The position numbers and the translations under genes were made by a program. A stretch of 64,000 bases of DNA from assembly GCF_030815085.1 (NCBI RefSeq), contig NZ_JAUSWG010000001.1; one strand, written 5' to 3'. Positions 51,061-59,909 of the stretch are shown here, one piece after another. Source of the DNA: Paraclostridium ghonii. Its GTDB lineage: Bacteria; Bacillota; Clostridia; Peptostreptococcales; Peptostreptococcaceae. The notes under the pieces were generated by a model. That model had not been told where the DNA came from. It saw only the letters and a program-made list of their open reading frames with translations, and did no database searches. The first letter of the stretch is position 1. Every line of letters begins with the position of its first letter.

Positions 51061-54000
51061 ATGGCAAAAATTATGAAAACAGTAGATGGTAACACTGCTG
51101 CTGCTCACGTTGCATATGCATTTACAGATGTAGCTGCAATATATCCAATAACTCCATCATCTACGATGGCTGAAGTTGTTGATGAATGGGCTGCACAAGG
51201 AAGAAAAAACGTATTTGGACAAAAGGTTAGTGTTGTAGAAATGCAATCAGAAGCAGGGGCTGCAGGAGCATTCCATGGTTCATTACAAGCTGGTGCATTA
51301 ACGACAACATTCACTGCATCACAAGGTTTATTACTTATGATACCAAATATGTATAAAGTAGCTGGGGAGTTATTACCTGGAGTGTTCCACGTAAGTGCTC
51401 GTGCGCTAGCATCTCAAGCTTTATCAATATTCGGTGACCACCAAGACGTTATGTCAGCAAGACAAACAGGATGCGTATTATTAGCTTCTGGATCTGTTCA
51501 AGAGGTTGCTGATATAGCACCAGTTGCACATTTAGCTGCAATAGAAGGTAGATTACCATTTATACATTTCTTTGATGGATTCAGAACATCTCATGAAATA
51601 CAAAAAGTTGAATTATTAGAAAATGAAGATTATGCTAAATTATTAAATATGGAAGCTGTTCAAGAGTTCAGAAATAGATCTTTATCACCAAATCACCCTG
51701 TAACTCGTGGTACAGCACAAAACCCTGATATATACTTCCAAACAAGAGAAGCTTCAAATAAATATTACAATGACATAGTTGGAATAGTTGAAAAATACAT
51801 GAACCAAATTTCTGAGTTAACAGGAAGAAAACATGGATTATTTGATTACTATGGAGCAGAAGATGCTAAGTACGTAATAGTAGCTATGGGATCTGTAACA
51901 GAAGCTATAGAAGAAACAATAGATGCATTAAATGCACAAGGTGAAAAATACGGTTTAGTTAAAGTACATCTATACAGACCATTCTCAATGCAACATTTTG
52001 TAGATGCTATGCCATCAACAGTTGAGAGAATATGTGTACTAGATAGAACTAAAGAGCCAGGAGCAACTGGAGAACCATTATACTTAGATGTTAAATCAAT
52101 ATATTATGGAAAAGAAAATGCTCCTATGGTAATAGGTGGAAGATATGGATTAGGATCAAAAGATACTGTTCCTACTCATATAAAAACAGTTTACGATAAC
52201 TTAAAATTAGAAAGCCCTAAAGATCAATTTACATTAGGTATAGTTGATGATGTTACTAACACTTCTTTAGAGTTATCTGATGAATTAAAAATAGCTCAAA
52301 AAGGAACTGTAAGATGTAAGTTCTGGGGATTAGGATCAGATGGTACAGTTGGAGCTAATAAACAAGCTATAAAAATAATAGGAGATAACACTGAGAAGTA
52401 TGCTCAAGCTTACTTTGCATATGACTCTAAAAAATCTGGTGGTATAACAATGTCTCACTTAAGATTTGGAGATGCTCCTATAAGATCAACTTACTTAATA
52501 GATGAAGCTGATTACATTGCTTGTCACAATCAATCTTATGTATATCAATACGATCTATTAAAAGGATTAAAGAAAGGTGGAATATTCGTTCTTAACACTA
52601 TATGGAATGAAGAAGAGTTAAACGAAAATTTACCTGCAGCTATGAAAAATTACATGGCTAAAAACGATATCCAATTCTATACAGTAAATGCTACTAAGTT
52701 AGGTCAAGAAATAGGACTTGGAAATAGAATAAATATGATAATGCAATCTGCATTCTTCAAATTAACACAAATAATACCAGAGTCTGATGCTGTAGATTAC
52801 TTAAAAGGTTCTATAAAGAAAGCTTACGGTAAAAAAGGTGAAAAAATAGTTAATATGAACTACCAAGCTGTTGATGGAGGTATGAATGCTTTAGTTAAAG
52901 TTAATATACCATCTAACTGGGCAGATGCTAAAGATGATGCTAAAGATGAATTAAATGAACCAGCTTTCGTAAAAGATATATTAAGACCAATGAATGCACA
53001 AGAAGGAGATAACTTACCTGTAAGTACATTCAATGGAATAGAAGATGGTACATTCCCAGCTGGACTTGCTGCATATGAAAAAAGAGGTATAGCAGTAAAC
53101 GTTCCTGAGTGGATAGTTGATAACTGTATACAATGTAACCAATGTGCTTACATATGCCCTCATGCATGTATAAGACCAGTATTAGTTAATGAAGAAGAAA
53201 TGAAAAATGCTCCAGAAAAATTCAATACTAAGAAAGCAATAGGTAAAGGATTTGAAGGATTACAATACAGAATTCAAGTAAGTCCAATGGACTGTACTGG
53301 ATGTGGAAACTGTGCTGATGTATGTCCAGCTAAAGAAAAAGCTTTAGTTATGGAACCTCTTGACACTCAAGATATTGAAGTTGAGAACTGGGCATTCGCA
53401 GTTGATACTAAGAAAGTAGCTCCAAAAGGAGATATAATGGCTCCAACAACAGTTAAAGGAAGTCAATTTAGACAACCACTTATGGAATTCTCAGGAGCTT
53501 GTGCTGGATGTGGAGAAACTCCATACATCAAGTTAGTAACTCAATTATTCGGAGATAGAATGATGATATCAAATGCTACTGGATGTTCTTCTATATGGGG
53601 AGGATCAGCTCCATCAACTCCATACACTGTAAACCATGAAGGTAAAGGTCCATCTTGGGCAAACTCATTATTTGAGGATAATGCAGAGTACGGATATGGT
53701 ATGTACTTAGGTGTTAAACAAATGAGAGCTAAAATATCAGAAACTATGGAACAGTTAATATCTATGGATATATGTGATGAAGCAAGAGCAGCATTCACTA
53801 ACTGGTTAGAAGCTAAAGAAGATAGCGAAGCATCTGTTAAAGCAAGTGAAAAAGTACTTGAAATATTAGCGAATGCTCATAATATAGAAAATGCTGAAAT
53901 AAAAGCATTAGTAGCTGAAATAGAATCTAGAAAAGATTATCTAGTTAAGAGATCTCAATGGATACTAGGAGGAGATGGATGGGCTTATGACATCGGTTAC

Positions 54001-54594
54001 GGTGGATTAGATCACGTTCTTGCTTCTGGTGAAAATGTAAATGTATTAGTATTTGATACAGAAATATACTCAAATACTGGAGGTCAAGCTTCTAAATCAA
54101 CTCCAGTTGCAGCAATGGCTAAGTTCGCAGCAGCAGGTAAGAGATCTAAGAAGAAAGATTTAGGTATGATGGCTATGTCTTACGGAAACGTATATGTAGC
54201 ACAAGTTGGTATGGGTGCAGATAAGAACCAATTAATGAAAGCTGTACTAGAAGCTGAAAAATATGATGGACCATCATTAATAATAGCTTACTCACCATGT
54301 ATATCTCATGGATTAAAAGAAGGTATGGGAAGAGCTCAAGCTAATATAGAGCAAGCTGTTAAGTGTGGATACTGGCATTTATACAGATTCAACCCAACTT
54401 TAAAAGCTGAAGGTAAGAATCCATTTACATTAGATTCTAAAGAACCAACTGAAAGCTTCAGAGACTTCTTATTGAAACAAGTAAGATATGCTGCTATAGC
54501 TAAACAATTCCCAGATGTAGCTGATGAGTTATTTGATATGGCAGAAGAAAATGCAAAAGATAGATACGAAAGTTACAAAAGGTTAGCTCAATAA
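51061..54594 (+). CDS. nifJ: Pyruvate:ferredoxin (flavodoxin) oxidoreductase
   Basis: Single-chain PFOR of 1177 residues: pyruvate plus CoA to acetyl-CoA, CO2 and reduced ferredoxin. Domain order is canonical: pyruvate-binding domain with AYAFTDVAAIYPITPSSTMAE; central CoA domain; gamma domain with KFWGLGSDGTVGANK; a 2[4Fe-4S] insert with CIQCNQCAYICPHAC and CTGCGNCADVCP (about 690-765); and the TPP domain with CAGCGETPY, the third cluster cysteines, GDGWAYDIGYGGLDH and DTEIYSNTGGQASKSTP. Codons such as TTC and AAC are more frequent than in neighbouring genes, which suggests high expression. Strong AAGGAGG site. Confidence 0.97.
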   Translation: MAKIMKTVDGNTAAAHVAYAFTDVAAIYPITPSSTMAEVVDEWAAQGRKNVFGQKVSVVEMQSEAGAAGAFHGSLQAGALTTTFTASQGLLLMIPNMYKVAGELLPGVFHVSARALASQALSIFGDHQDVMSARQTGCVLLASGSVQEVADIAPVAHLAAIEGRLPFIHFFDGFRTSHEIQKVELLENEDYAKLLNMEAVQEFRNRSLSPNHPVTRGTAQNPDIYFQTREASNKYYNDIVGIVEKYMNQISELTGRKHGLFDYYGAEDAKYVIVAMGSVTEAIEETIDALNAQGEKYGLVKVHLYRPFSMQHFVDAMPSTVERICVLDRTKEPGATGEPLYLDVKSIYYGKENAPMVIGGRYGLGSKDTVPTHIKTVYDNLKLESPKDQFTLGIVDDVTNTSLELSDELKIAQKGTVRCKFWGLGSDGTVGANKQAIKIIGDNTEKYAQAYFAYDSKKSGGITMSHLRFGDAPIRSTYLIDEADYIACHNQSYVYQYDLLKGLKKGGIFVLNTIWNEEELNENLPAAMKNYMAKNDIQFYTVNATKLGQEIGLGNRINMIMQSAFFKLTQIIPESDAVDYLKGSIKKAYGKKGEKIVNMNYQAVDGGMNALVKVNIPSNWADAKDDAKDELNEPAFVKDILRPMNAQEGDNLPVSTFNGIEDGTFPAGLAAYEKRGIAVNVPEWIVDNCIQCNQCAYICPHACIRPVLVNEEEMKNAPEKFNTKKAIGKGFEGLQYRIQVSPMDCTGCGNCADVCPAKEKALVMEPLDTQDIEVENWAFAVDTKKVAPKGDIMAPTTVKGSQFRQPLMEFSGACAGCGETPYIKLVTQLFGDRMMISNATGCSSIWGGSAPSTPYTVNHEGKGPSWANSLFEDNAEYGYGMYLGVKQMRAKISETMEQLISMDICDEARAAFTNWLEAKEDSEASVKASEKVLEILANAHNIENAEIKALVAEIESRKDYLVKRSQWILGGDGWAYDIGYGGLDHVLASGENVNVLVFDTEIYSNTGGQASKSTPVAAMAKFAAAGKRSKKKDLGMMAMSYGNVYVAQVGMGADKNQLMKAVLEAEKYDGPSLIIAYSPCISHGLKEGMGRAQANIEQAVKCGYWHLYRFNPTLKAEGKNPFTLDSKEPTESFRDFLLKQVRYAAIAKQFPDVADELFDMAEENAKDRYESYKRLAQ

Positions 54595-54610
54595 AACTAA
54601 TCTAAGATAT

Positions 54611-54640
54611 AAATAGAGAGGATTTTATCCTCTCTATTTT
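54611..54640 (+). terminator. Terminator of PFOR
   Basis: AAATAGAGAGGA pairs with TCCTCTCTATTT over a short loop and is followed by Ts. Confidence 0.9.
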
Positions 54641-54679
54641 ATTTTGCATTTTTTGCAATAAAAATAGCATGCTAGGCAA

Positions 54680-54708
54680 TTTATATTTTTATAGTATTGT
54701 TATATAAT
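54680..54708 (+). promoter_or_regulatory. Possible sigma-A promoter of murE
   Basis: TTTATA (54680-54685), 17 bases and a perfect TATAAT (54703-54708), 55 bases before the start codon. Confidence 0.45.
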
Positions 54709-54763
54709 AATATAGGTATAAATTTTTTTATTAAAGAAATATAGTGTAAGGAAGGTTAAATTT

Positions 54764-56218
54764 ATGTTACTAAAAGAAGTAATAAAAGGTTTAGATGTTT
54801 TAAATACTAAAGGTAATTTAGATATTGAGATAGATAACATACAGTATGATTCTAGAAAAGTAGGGAAAAACGATTTATTTATATGTGTAAAAGGATTCAC
54901 AGTTGATGGTCATAATTTCATAGATATGGCAATAGAAAAAGGAGCTAAAGCATTTTTAGTTCAAGAAGATATACAAAGAGATGGAATAACTTTTATAAAA
55001 GTTAAAAATACTAGAGAAGACATGGCTAAAGTTGCTGATAATTTCTATAACCATCCAAGTCAAAGGTTTGATGTTGTAGGAGTTACTGGTACTAATGGAA
55101 AGACTAGTATAACTACATTTTTAAATGAAATATTAACATCAGCTGATAATAAAGTAGGATTAATAGGTACTATAAAAATATCAGATGGAGATAAGGAAAT
55201 AGAGTCAAATTCAACAACTCCAGAAAGTAGAGACTTACAAGATTACTTCAACCAAATGATAAATAATGGATGTAAGTATTGTGCTATGGAAGTCTCATCT
55301 CATGCATTAGCACTAGATAGAGTAGCTCAAACTAAATACAAAGTAGGTGTATTTACAAATCTAACTCCAGATCACTTAGATTTTCATAAAGATTTAGAAG
55401 ACTATAGAAATGCTAAAGAAAAATTATTCTATATGACAACTAATGCAAATGTTATAAATATAGATGATGAAGGCGGAAAAATTATATACAATAATATAAA
55501 GAACTTAGATACTAAATGCTATACTTATGCAATAGATCATGAAGCTGATTTTATGGCTAAAGATATAAAAATAGAAGCTAGAGGAGTTTCATATAGACTT
55601 ATAACTCCAACTTATGAGGAAGATGTATTTGTTCCAGTACCTGGTAAATTTACGGTTTATAATACACTAGCAGTTATAGCAACATGTTATGCTCTTGAAA
55701 TTCCTAAAGATATAGTTTTAAATGGATTAAAAAATACAGGTGGAGTAGCAGGAAGATTTGAAGCTATATCTAATGAAACTGGAATAAGTGTTATAGTAGA
55801 CTACGCTCATACTCCAGATGCATTAGAAAATGTTATAAAAACAGCGAGAGAGTTTGCGAAAAATAGGATAATAACTGTATTTGGGTGTGGAGGAGATAGA
55901 GACAAAGTTAAGAGACCTTTAATGGGAGCAGCAGCTCAGAAACTTTCAGATATATGCATAGTAACATCTGATAATCCAAGAACAGAAGATCAACAACTTA
56001 TAATAAAAGATATACTAGAAGGACTAGATAAATCTGAAGAAAATTATAAAGTTGTGATAGATAGAAAAGAAGCTATAAAAGAAGCTATAGAAATGGCACA
56101 AAAAGGTGATGTAATATTAATTGCTGGTAAAGGTCATGAAAATTATCAAGTGATAGGTAAAGTTAAACATCACTTTGATGATAAAGAAATAGCTAATGAA
56201 TTTTTACAAAGTAAATAA
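54764..56218 (+). CDS. murE: UDP-N-acetylmuramoyl-L-alanyl-D-glutamate--2,6-diaminopimelate ligase
   Basis: Adds the third stem-peptide residue of peptidoglycan. 484 residues: N-terminal UDP-binding domain with DSRKVGKNDLFICVKGFTVDGH, ATP loop VVGVTGTNGKTSITTF near residue 108, LTPDHLDFHKD, FGCGGDRDKVKRPLMG, and DNPRTED near residue 405. The DNPR tetrapeptide marks meso-diaminopimelate rather than lysine specificity. It is alone here, outside a mur cluster. Strong GAAGGTT-type site is only moderate. Followed by a 366-base gap with hairpins. Confidence 0.95.
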   Translation: MLLKEVIKGLDVLNTKGNLDIEIDNIQYDSRKVGKNDLFICVKGFTVDGHNFIDMAIEKGAKAFLVQEDIQRDGITFIKVKNTREDMAKVADNFYNHPSQRFDVVGVTGTNGKTSITTFLNEILTSADNKVGLIGTIKISDGDKEIESNSTTPESRDLQDYFNQMINNGCKYCAMEVSSHALALDRVAQTKYKVGVFTNLTPDHLDFHKDLEDYRNAKEKLFYMTTNANVINIDDEGGKIIYNNIKNLDTKCYTYAIDHEADFMAKDIKIEARGVSYRLITPTYEEDVFVPVPGKFTVYNTLAVIATCYALEIPKDIVLNGLKNTGGVAGRFEAISNETGISVIVDYAHTPDALENVIKTAREFAKNRIITVFGCGGDRDKVKRPLMGAAAQKLSDICIVTSDNPRTEDQQLIIKDILEGLDKSEENYKVVIDRKEAIKEAIEMAQKGDVILIAGKGHENYQVIGKVKHHFDDKEIANEFLQSK

Positions 56219-56246
56219 TTAAAAAGGGTTTAGAATAGGGTCGCTT

Positions 56247-56312
56247 GATTGAATGTATAAGTTTTGATCCTAAAACAAGCTTTTAAAGTCGCTAAAACTT
56301 ATACATTCAATC
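56247..56312 (+). other. Long perfect hairpin downstream of murE
   Basis: GATTGAATGTATAAGTTTT (56247-56265) pairs perfectly over 19 bp with 56294-56312; flanking bases extend it imperfectly toward 56230 and 56328. The loop of 28 bases includes AAGCTTTTAAAGTCGC. It ends in CTAACCTATTTTAA, a weak T tract. It may terminate murE, and in build it resembles the rRNA terminator at 349-437. Within the 56219-56584 gap it is followed by a second terminator. Confidence 0.6.
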
Positions 56313-56379
56313 TTCGCTAACCTATTTTAAAATCTTACTTTATATTTGACTACACAGTCAGAAGTTTCTCATACTTAGG

Positions 56380-56426
56380 AAGCCTGAAGAAAATCTGTTT
56401 TTTCTCAGGCTTTTTCTGTTTTTTTA
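56380..56426 (+). terminator. Terminator hairpin between murE and the GNAT gene
   Basis: AAGCCTGA plus GAAAA pairs with TTTTC plus TCAGGCTT (one bulge), followed by TTTCTGTTTTTTT. No gene lies between this and the preceding hairpin, so it is either a second terminator for murE or the trace of a lost gene. Confidence 0.75.
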
Positions 56427-56514
56427 TCTTTAATTTTGGGTGAAGGATTACTTAGTTTTTTTAGTAACGATTAATGTTAGGTATAAGTAAAGGGCAATAA
56501 ATGAGTTGAAAGAA

Positions 56515-56523
56515 TGCTATAAT
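56515..56523 (+). promoter_or_regulatory. Extended -10 promoter of the GNAT gene
   Basis: TGCTATAAT, a perfect extended -10 motif, 61 bases before the start codon. Confidence 0.5.
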
Positions 56524-56584
56524 AAAAATAAGTATGCAATTGTACTAAAGTATAGGTGAAAACAGGAACTTGGAGGTGGCTGAA

Positions 56585-57091
56585 ATGAATTTTAGATTAG
56601 CTAATATTTATGATTTACCCAAGCTCAAAGTTGTATATGGAAAAATAATTGACAACATGAATAAAAACAACATACAGATTTGGGATGATATATACCCCTA
56701 TGAGTTTTTTGCTGATGATATTGAAAATAACTCCTTATATTTATTGTTAGGGGAGGATGATGATATAGTTGCATCATTTGCATTAAGTGAATCAGATAGT
56801 GGAGAAAACCATGTTAAATGGGAAAATACATATGCCAAGGCATTATATCTTGATCGATTTGGTGTTAATGTTGATTATTTAAATCGAGGAATTGCTACTA
56901 TAATGATTAAGCATGCTATTGGACTAACTAAACAAAAGGGTTGTAAATACCTAAGATTATTTGTTGTAGATATAAATAAACCAGCAATGAATTTATATTT
57001 AAAGAATGGATTTAATAAAGTTGATGGAATCTATGAAGAAAAAATTGATGATTTTGTATTATCTGAGTATGGATTTGAAATAGAAGTATAA
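56585..57091 (+). CDS. GNAT family N-acetyltransferase
   Basis: 168 residues from ATG 56585 (GGAGGTGG upstream). Opening MNFRLANIYDLPKLKVVY, acetyl-CoA loop region LDRFGVNVDYLNRGIATIMIKHAIG (Q/R-x-x-G-x-G/A type) near residue 95-118, and CKYLRLFVVDINKPAMNLYLKNGFNKV, the typical GNAT beta-5/alpha-4 end. Substrate unknown; such stand-alone enzymes acetylate amines, small toxins or proteins. It is followed by a decayed ABC ATPase, so this interval may be a degraded accessory patch. Confidence 0.85.
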   Translation: MNFRLANIYDLPKLKVVYGKIIDNMNKNNIQIWDDIYPYEFFADDIENNSLYLLLGEDDDIVASFALSESDSGENHVKWENTYAKALYLDRFGVNVDYLNRGIATIMIKHAIGLTKQKGCKYLRLFVVDINKPAMNLYLKNGFNKVDGIYEEKIDDFVLSEYGFEIEV

Positions 57092-57167
57092 AGGGACAAT
57101 TTTAATATAAGGTAAACTAAAAAGTAGGAGCAGATCAATATGAGCCTAGTTTTTGTAGTTAAAATAG

Positions 57168-57518
57168 TCTATAAAATTAACATTTTATTTTCCTGAAAAA
57201 ATAAATAAACTTATAAATAAACTAGGATTAAGATCTCAAATAAAGAAGTTTTTAAATGAGCTTTCAGGGGGACAACAACAAAGAGTTGCAATTGCTAGAG
57301 CTTTAGCAAGTAAAACTTCTGTAATATTCGCTGATGAGCCTACAGGAAACTTAGATAGTAAAACAACAAAAGAAGTAATGGATATTTTGAAATCATGCGT
57401 CCAAGAGTTTAATCAGACATTAGTTATGATTACACATAACAATGATATAGCAGAAATGGCGGATACAATTTTAACTATTAGTGATGGAAAACTGGTAAAT
57501 AAAGTGTATGGAAAATAA
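57168..57518 (+). pseudogene. Truncated ABC transporter ATP-binding protein (MacB/LolD type), 3' half only
   Basis: An open frame without a valid start encodes FPEKINKLINKLGLRSQIKKF by residue pieces, then the ABC signature ELSGGQQQRVAIARALA, Walker B VIFADEPTGNLDSKT, the switch histidine in VMITHNND and a normal C-terminus ending NKVYGK. The Walker A and first ~100 residues are absent; upstream of 57168 the frame is closed by a stop and the preceding 76 bases hold no remnant in any frame I could find. It is therefore a 5'-deleted relic; its permease partner is not present. Confidence 0.85.
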
Positions 57519-57542
57519 AATCTATTTATTGAAAGTTATATA

Positions 57543-57581
57543 AAAAAATGTATCGATAAAATAAATATCGATACATTTTTT
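57543..57581. terminator. Bidirectional terminator before ychF 3' end
   Basis: A perfect 16-bp stem (57543-57558 with 57566-57581) with A and T tracts either side, between the ABC relic and the convergent ychF. Confidence 0.9.
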
Positions 57582-57582
57582 A

Positions 57583-58680
57583 TTATACGTTAAATCTGAA
57601 TAATATAACGTCTCCGTCTTTAACTATATATTCTTTACCTTCTAGTCTAACTAATCCTTTATCTTTAGCTGCTGACATTGTTCCTAAATTAACTAAATCA
57701 TCAAATGCTATAGTTTCCGCTCTTATGAACCCTCTCTCTATATCAGAGTGTATCTTACCACCAGCTTGAGGAGCCTTAGTTCCAACTTTTATAGTCCAAG
57801 CTCTAACCTCTTGAGGTCCGGCAGTTAAGTAAGACATAAGTCCAAGTAAAGCATATGAAGATTTTATAAGTTTATCAAGTCCAGATTGCTCAAGACCTAA
57901 AGTTTCTAAGAATTCTTTCTTTTCTTCTTCAGTATCAAGTTCAGCTATTTCAGCTTCTATTTGAGCACATACAACAACAACTTCAGCACTTTCAGTTGCA
58001 GCGAATTCTCTAACTCTACTTACATACTCGTTATTTTGACCTTCATCAGCTAAATCGTCTTCACTTACGTTAGTAGCGTATATTACTGGCTTAGAAGTAA
58101 GTAGATTTAATGAGTTAACAAATATTTGTTGATCTTCAGTAAATTCCATAGTTCTAACACAGTTGCTATCTTCTAAAGTAGCCATTATTTCTTTTAAAAA
58201 TTCAAGTTCAGAAGCTAAAGTTTTATCTGCTTTAGCAGCTTTTTGAGTTTTTTGTATTCTTCTTTCTAATATCTCTATATCAGAGAATATTAACTCTAAG
58301 TTTATAGTTTCTATATCTCTTAAAGGATCTACAGAACCATCAACATGTACAACATTAGGATCTTCGAAGCATCTAACAACGTGTACTATTGCATCCACTT
58401 CTCTTATATGAGATAAGAATTTATTTCCAAGCCCTTCACCTTTAGAGGCACCTCTAACTAAACCAGCTATGTCACAAAACTCTATAGCAGTAGGTACAAC
58501 TTTTTTAGAGTCATATAATTCTCTTAATTTTTCTAATCTTTCGTCTGGAACAGCCACAACACCTACGTTTGGCTCTATTGTACAGAAAGGGTAGTTAGCA
58601 GATTCTGCACCTGCTTGAGTTATCGCATTAAATAGTGTACTTTTACCTACATTTGGTAAACCAACTATACCTAATTTCAT
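57583..58680 (-). CDS. ychF: Ribosome-associated GTPase/ATPase YchF
   Basis: Obg-family P-loop NTPase that prefers ATP and binds ribosomes. 365 residues: G1 GIVGLPNVGKSTLFNA at the N-terminus, NYPFCTIEPNVGVV, G3 DIAGLVRGASKGEGLGNKFL, altered G4 (YATNVSEDD), a helical insertion (about 130-200), and a C-terminal TGS domain ending GLVRLEGKEYIVKDGDVILFRF. The NVSE-type G4 instead of NKxD explains ATP preference. Ribosome site AGAGGAAG. Monocistronic, divergent from the 58794 gene. Confidence 0.96.
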   Translation of the reverse strand: MKLGIVGLPNVGKSTLFNAITQAGAESANYPFCTIEPNVGVVAVPDERLEKLRELYDSKKVVPTAIEFCDIAGLVRGASKGEGLGNKFLSHIREVDAIVHVVRCFEDPNVVHVDGSVDPLRDIETINLELIFSDIEILERRIQKTQKAAKADKTLASELEFLKEIMATLEDSNCVRTMEFTEDQQIFVNSLNLLTSKPVIYATNVSEDDLADEGQNNEYVSRVREFAATESAEVVVVCAQIEAEIAELDTEEEKKEFLETLGLEQSGLDKLIKSSYALLGLMSYLTAGPQEVRAWTIKVGTKAPQAGGKIHSDIERGFIRAETIAFDDLVNLGTMSAAKDKGLVRLEGKEYIVKDGDVILFRFNV

Positions 58681-58793
58681 AGTGTATCTTCCTCTCTTCT
58701 TAAGTCTTATATTTATTTTAATTTAGACATACATTCTAATTATACATCATATATATTAGTGATGCAAATTATACTTTTAATGGAGTTGATTCA

Positions 58794-59900
58794 ATGGTTA
58801 TGCCGATTTGTTTAGGTATTTTATTTGGGTTAAGCATTATATTTGATGGGTATATGGAAAATATATTTACTATAGTTACTACCATAGCCGTATATACATA
58901 TTTTATCTATTATGAAAAAAATTATAAAAGCTTATTTATTGGATTGTTACTATCGTTTTTTATAATAAATATATCTATTATGGTTTTTATAAAAGACGAT
59001 ATAAAAGTTGAATCTATAGAACATGGGGATACTCAAGATGAGACCTTAGTAATGCTTGTATATGATGGAGAATCAAAAAAATACAATTTAAGGGAACGTG
59101 CAAATGAAATATATTTTGATCAAGGGTATAAATCATATTTGACGAGTATGTATAATTTACATAAATATAAAGGATATTATGATAGTTTAGGTACTAGTGA
59201 ATTCAAGGATACAGCCCATAAAGTTTCATCAGGATTAAGATCTAAGCTAGGGCCTAAATATAAAGTAGTTGATGCATACATGTACACAAAACCATATTTT
59301 GAAAATATGGTACAAGAAGTTGTAGAGTTAGGTTATAAAAATATAATAATATGCCCGATGTTTATAACACAAGGAAAAGATTTTGAGTTATTTAATAAAA
59401 GATTAGATAGTATGGAACTTAATAAGTATGGCGTAAATGTCAAACTTACGGATGTTTTTTATAAATCCGATAATTTAGCTAAATCATATACAAATGAAAT
59501 TTTAGGAAATATAAAAAATGAAGATGTAGATTCTGGAGTACTTCTAATAGGATTAGCAGATGAAAATAATTTAGAACAGGATATAATTTTTAGAGAAAAA
59601 ATAAAAAATTACATAGAAAAAGAGAAAAATACAAAAATTCAAATAAAATTACCACTTTTAGAAAATAATAAAGACGATATAATAAAATCAGGAGAACAAC
59701 TTTTAGAATTTGGAGTAGATGTATTGCATGTAGTTATTCCTACGTGTACAATCGATAACATGTATAATAAAAATTTAGTTGAAAGTATACTAAAAGAACT
59801 TGATACCTCAGAAGTTAGATTTCATTATATAGAACCGAAGGATAAAGTTAAGATACTCATTGATGAAATGTATACTCAAATACAGTTAATAGAAAAATAG
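58794..59900 (+). CDS. Membrane protein with ferrochelatase-like domain lacking the catalytic histidine
   Basis: 368 residues. Two or three N-terminal membrane helices (about 1-70), then a two-lobe chelatase-like fold: LVMLVYDGESKKYNLRERANEIYF at the first strand, KVSSGLRSKLGPKYKVVDAYMYTKPYFENMVQEVVELGYKNIIICPMF, and LLIGLADENNLEQDIIFREKI, FGVDVLHVVIPTCTIDNMY. The overall order resembles HemH, but at the place of the S-A-H-G motif the sequence reads GLADE, so metal-insertion chemistry is doubtful. It lies 9 bases before the YfmF gene, so it is probably part of that operon. Fold assignment is by pattern and is the uncertain point. Confidence 0.6.
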   Translation: MVMPICLGILFGLSIIFDGYMENIFTIVTTIAVYTYFIYYEKNYKSLFIGLLLSFFIINISIMVFIKDDIKVESIEHGDTQDETLVMLVYDGESKKYNLRERANEIYFDQGYKSYLTSMYNLHKYKGYYDSLGTSEFKDTAHKVSSGLRSKLGPKYKVVDAYMYTKPYFENMVQEVVELGYKNIIICPMFITQGKDFELFNKRLDSMELNKYGVNVKLTDVFYKSDNLAKSYTNEILGNIKNEDVDSGVLLIGLADENNLEQDIIFREKIKNYIEKEKNTKIQIKLPLLENNKDDIIKSGEQLLEFGVDVLHVVIPTCTIDNMYNKNLVESILKELDTSEVRFHYIEPKDKVKILIDEMYTQIQLIEK

Positions 59901-59909
59901 GAGGATTAT

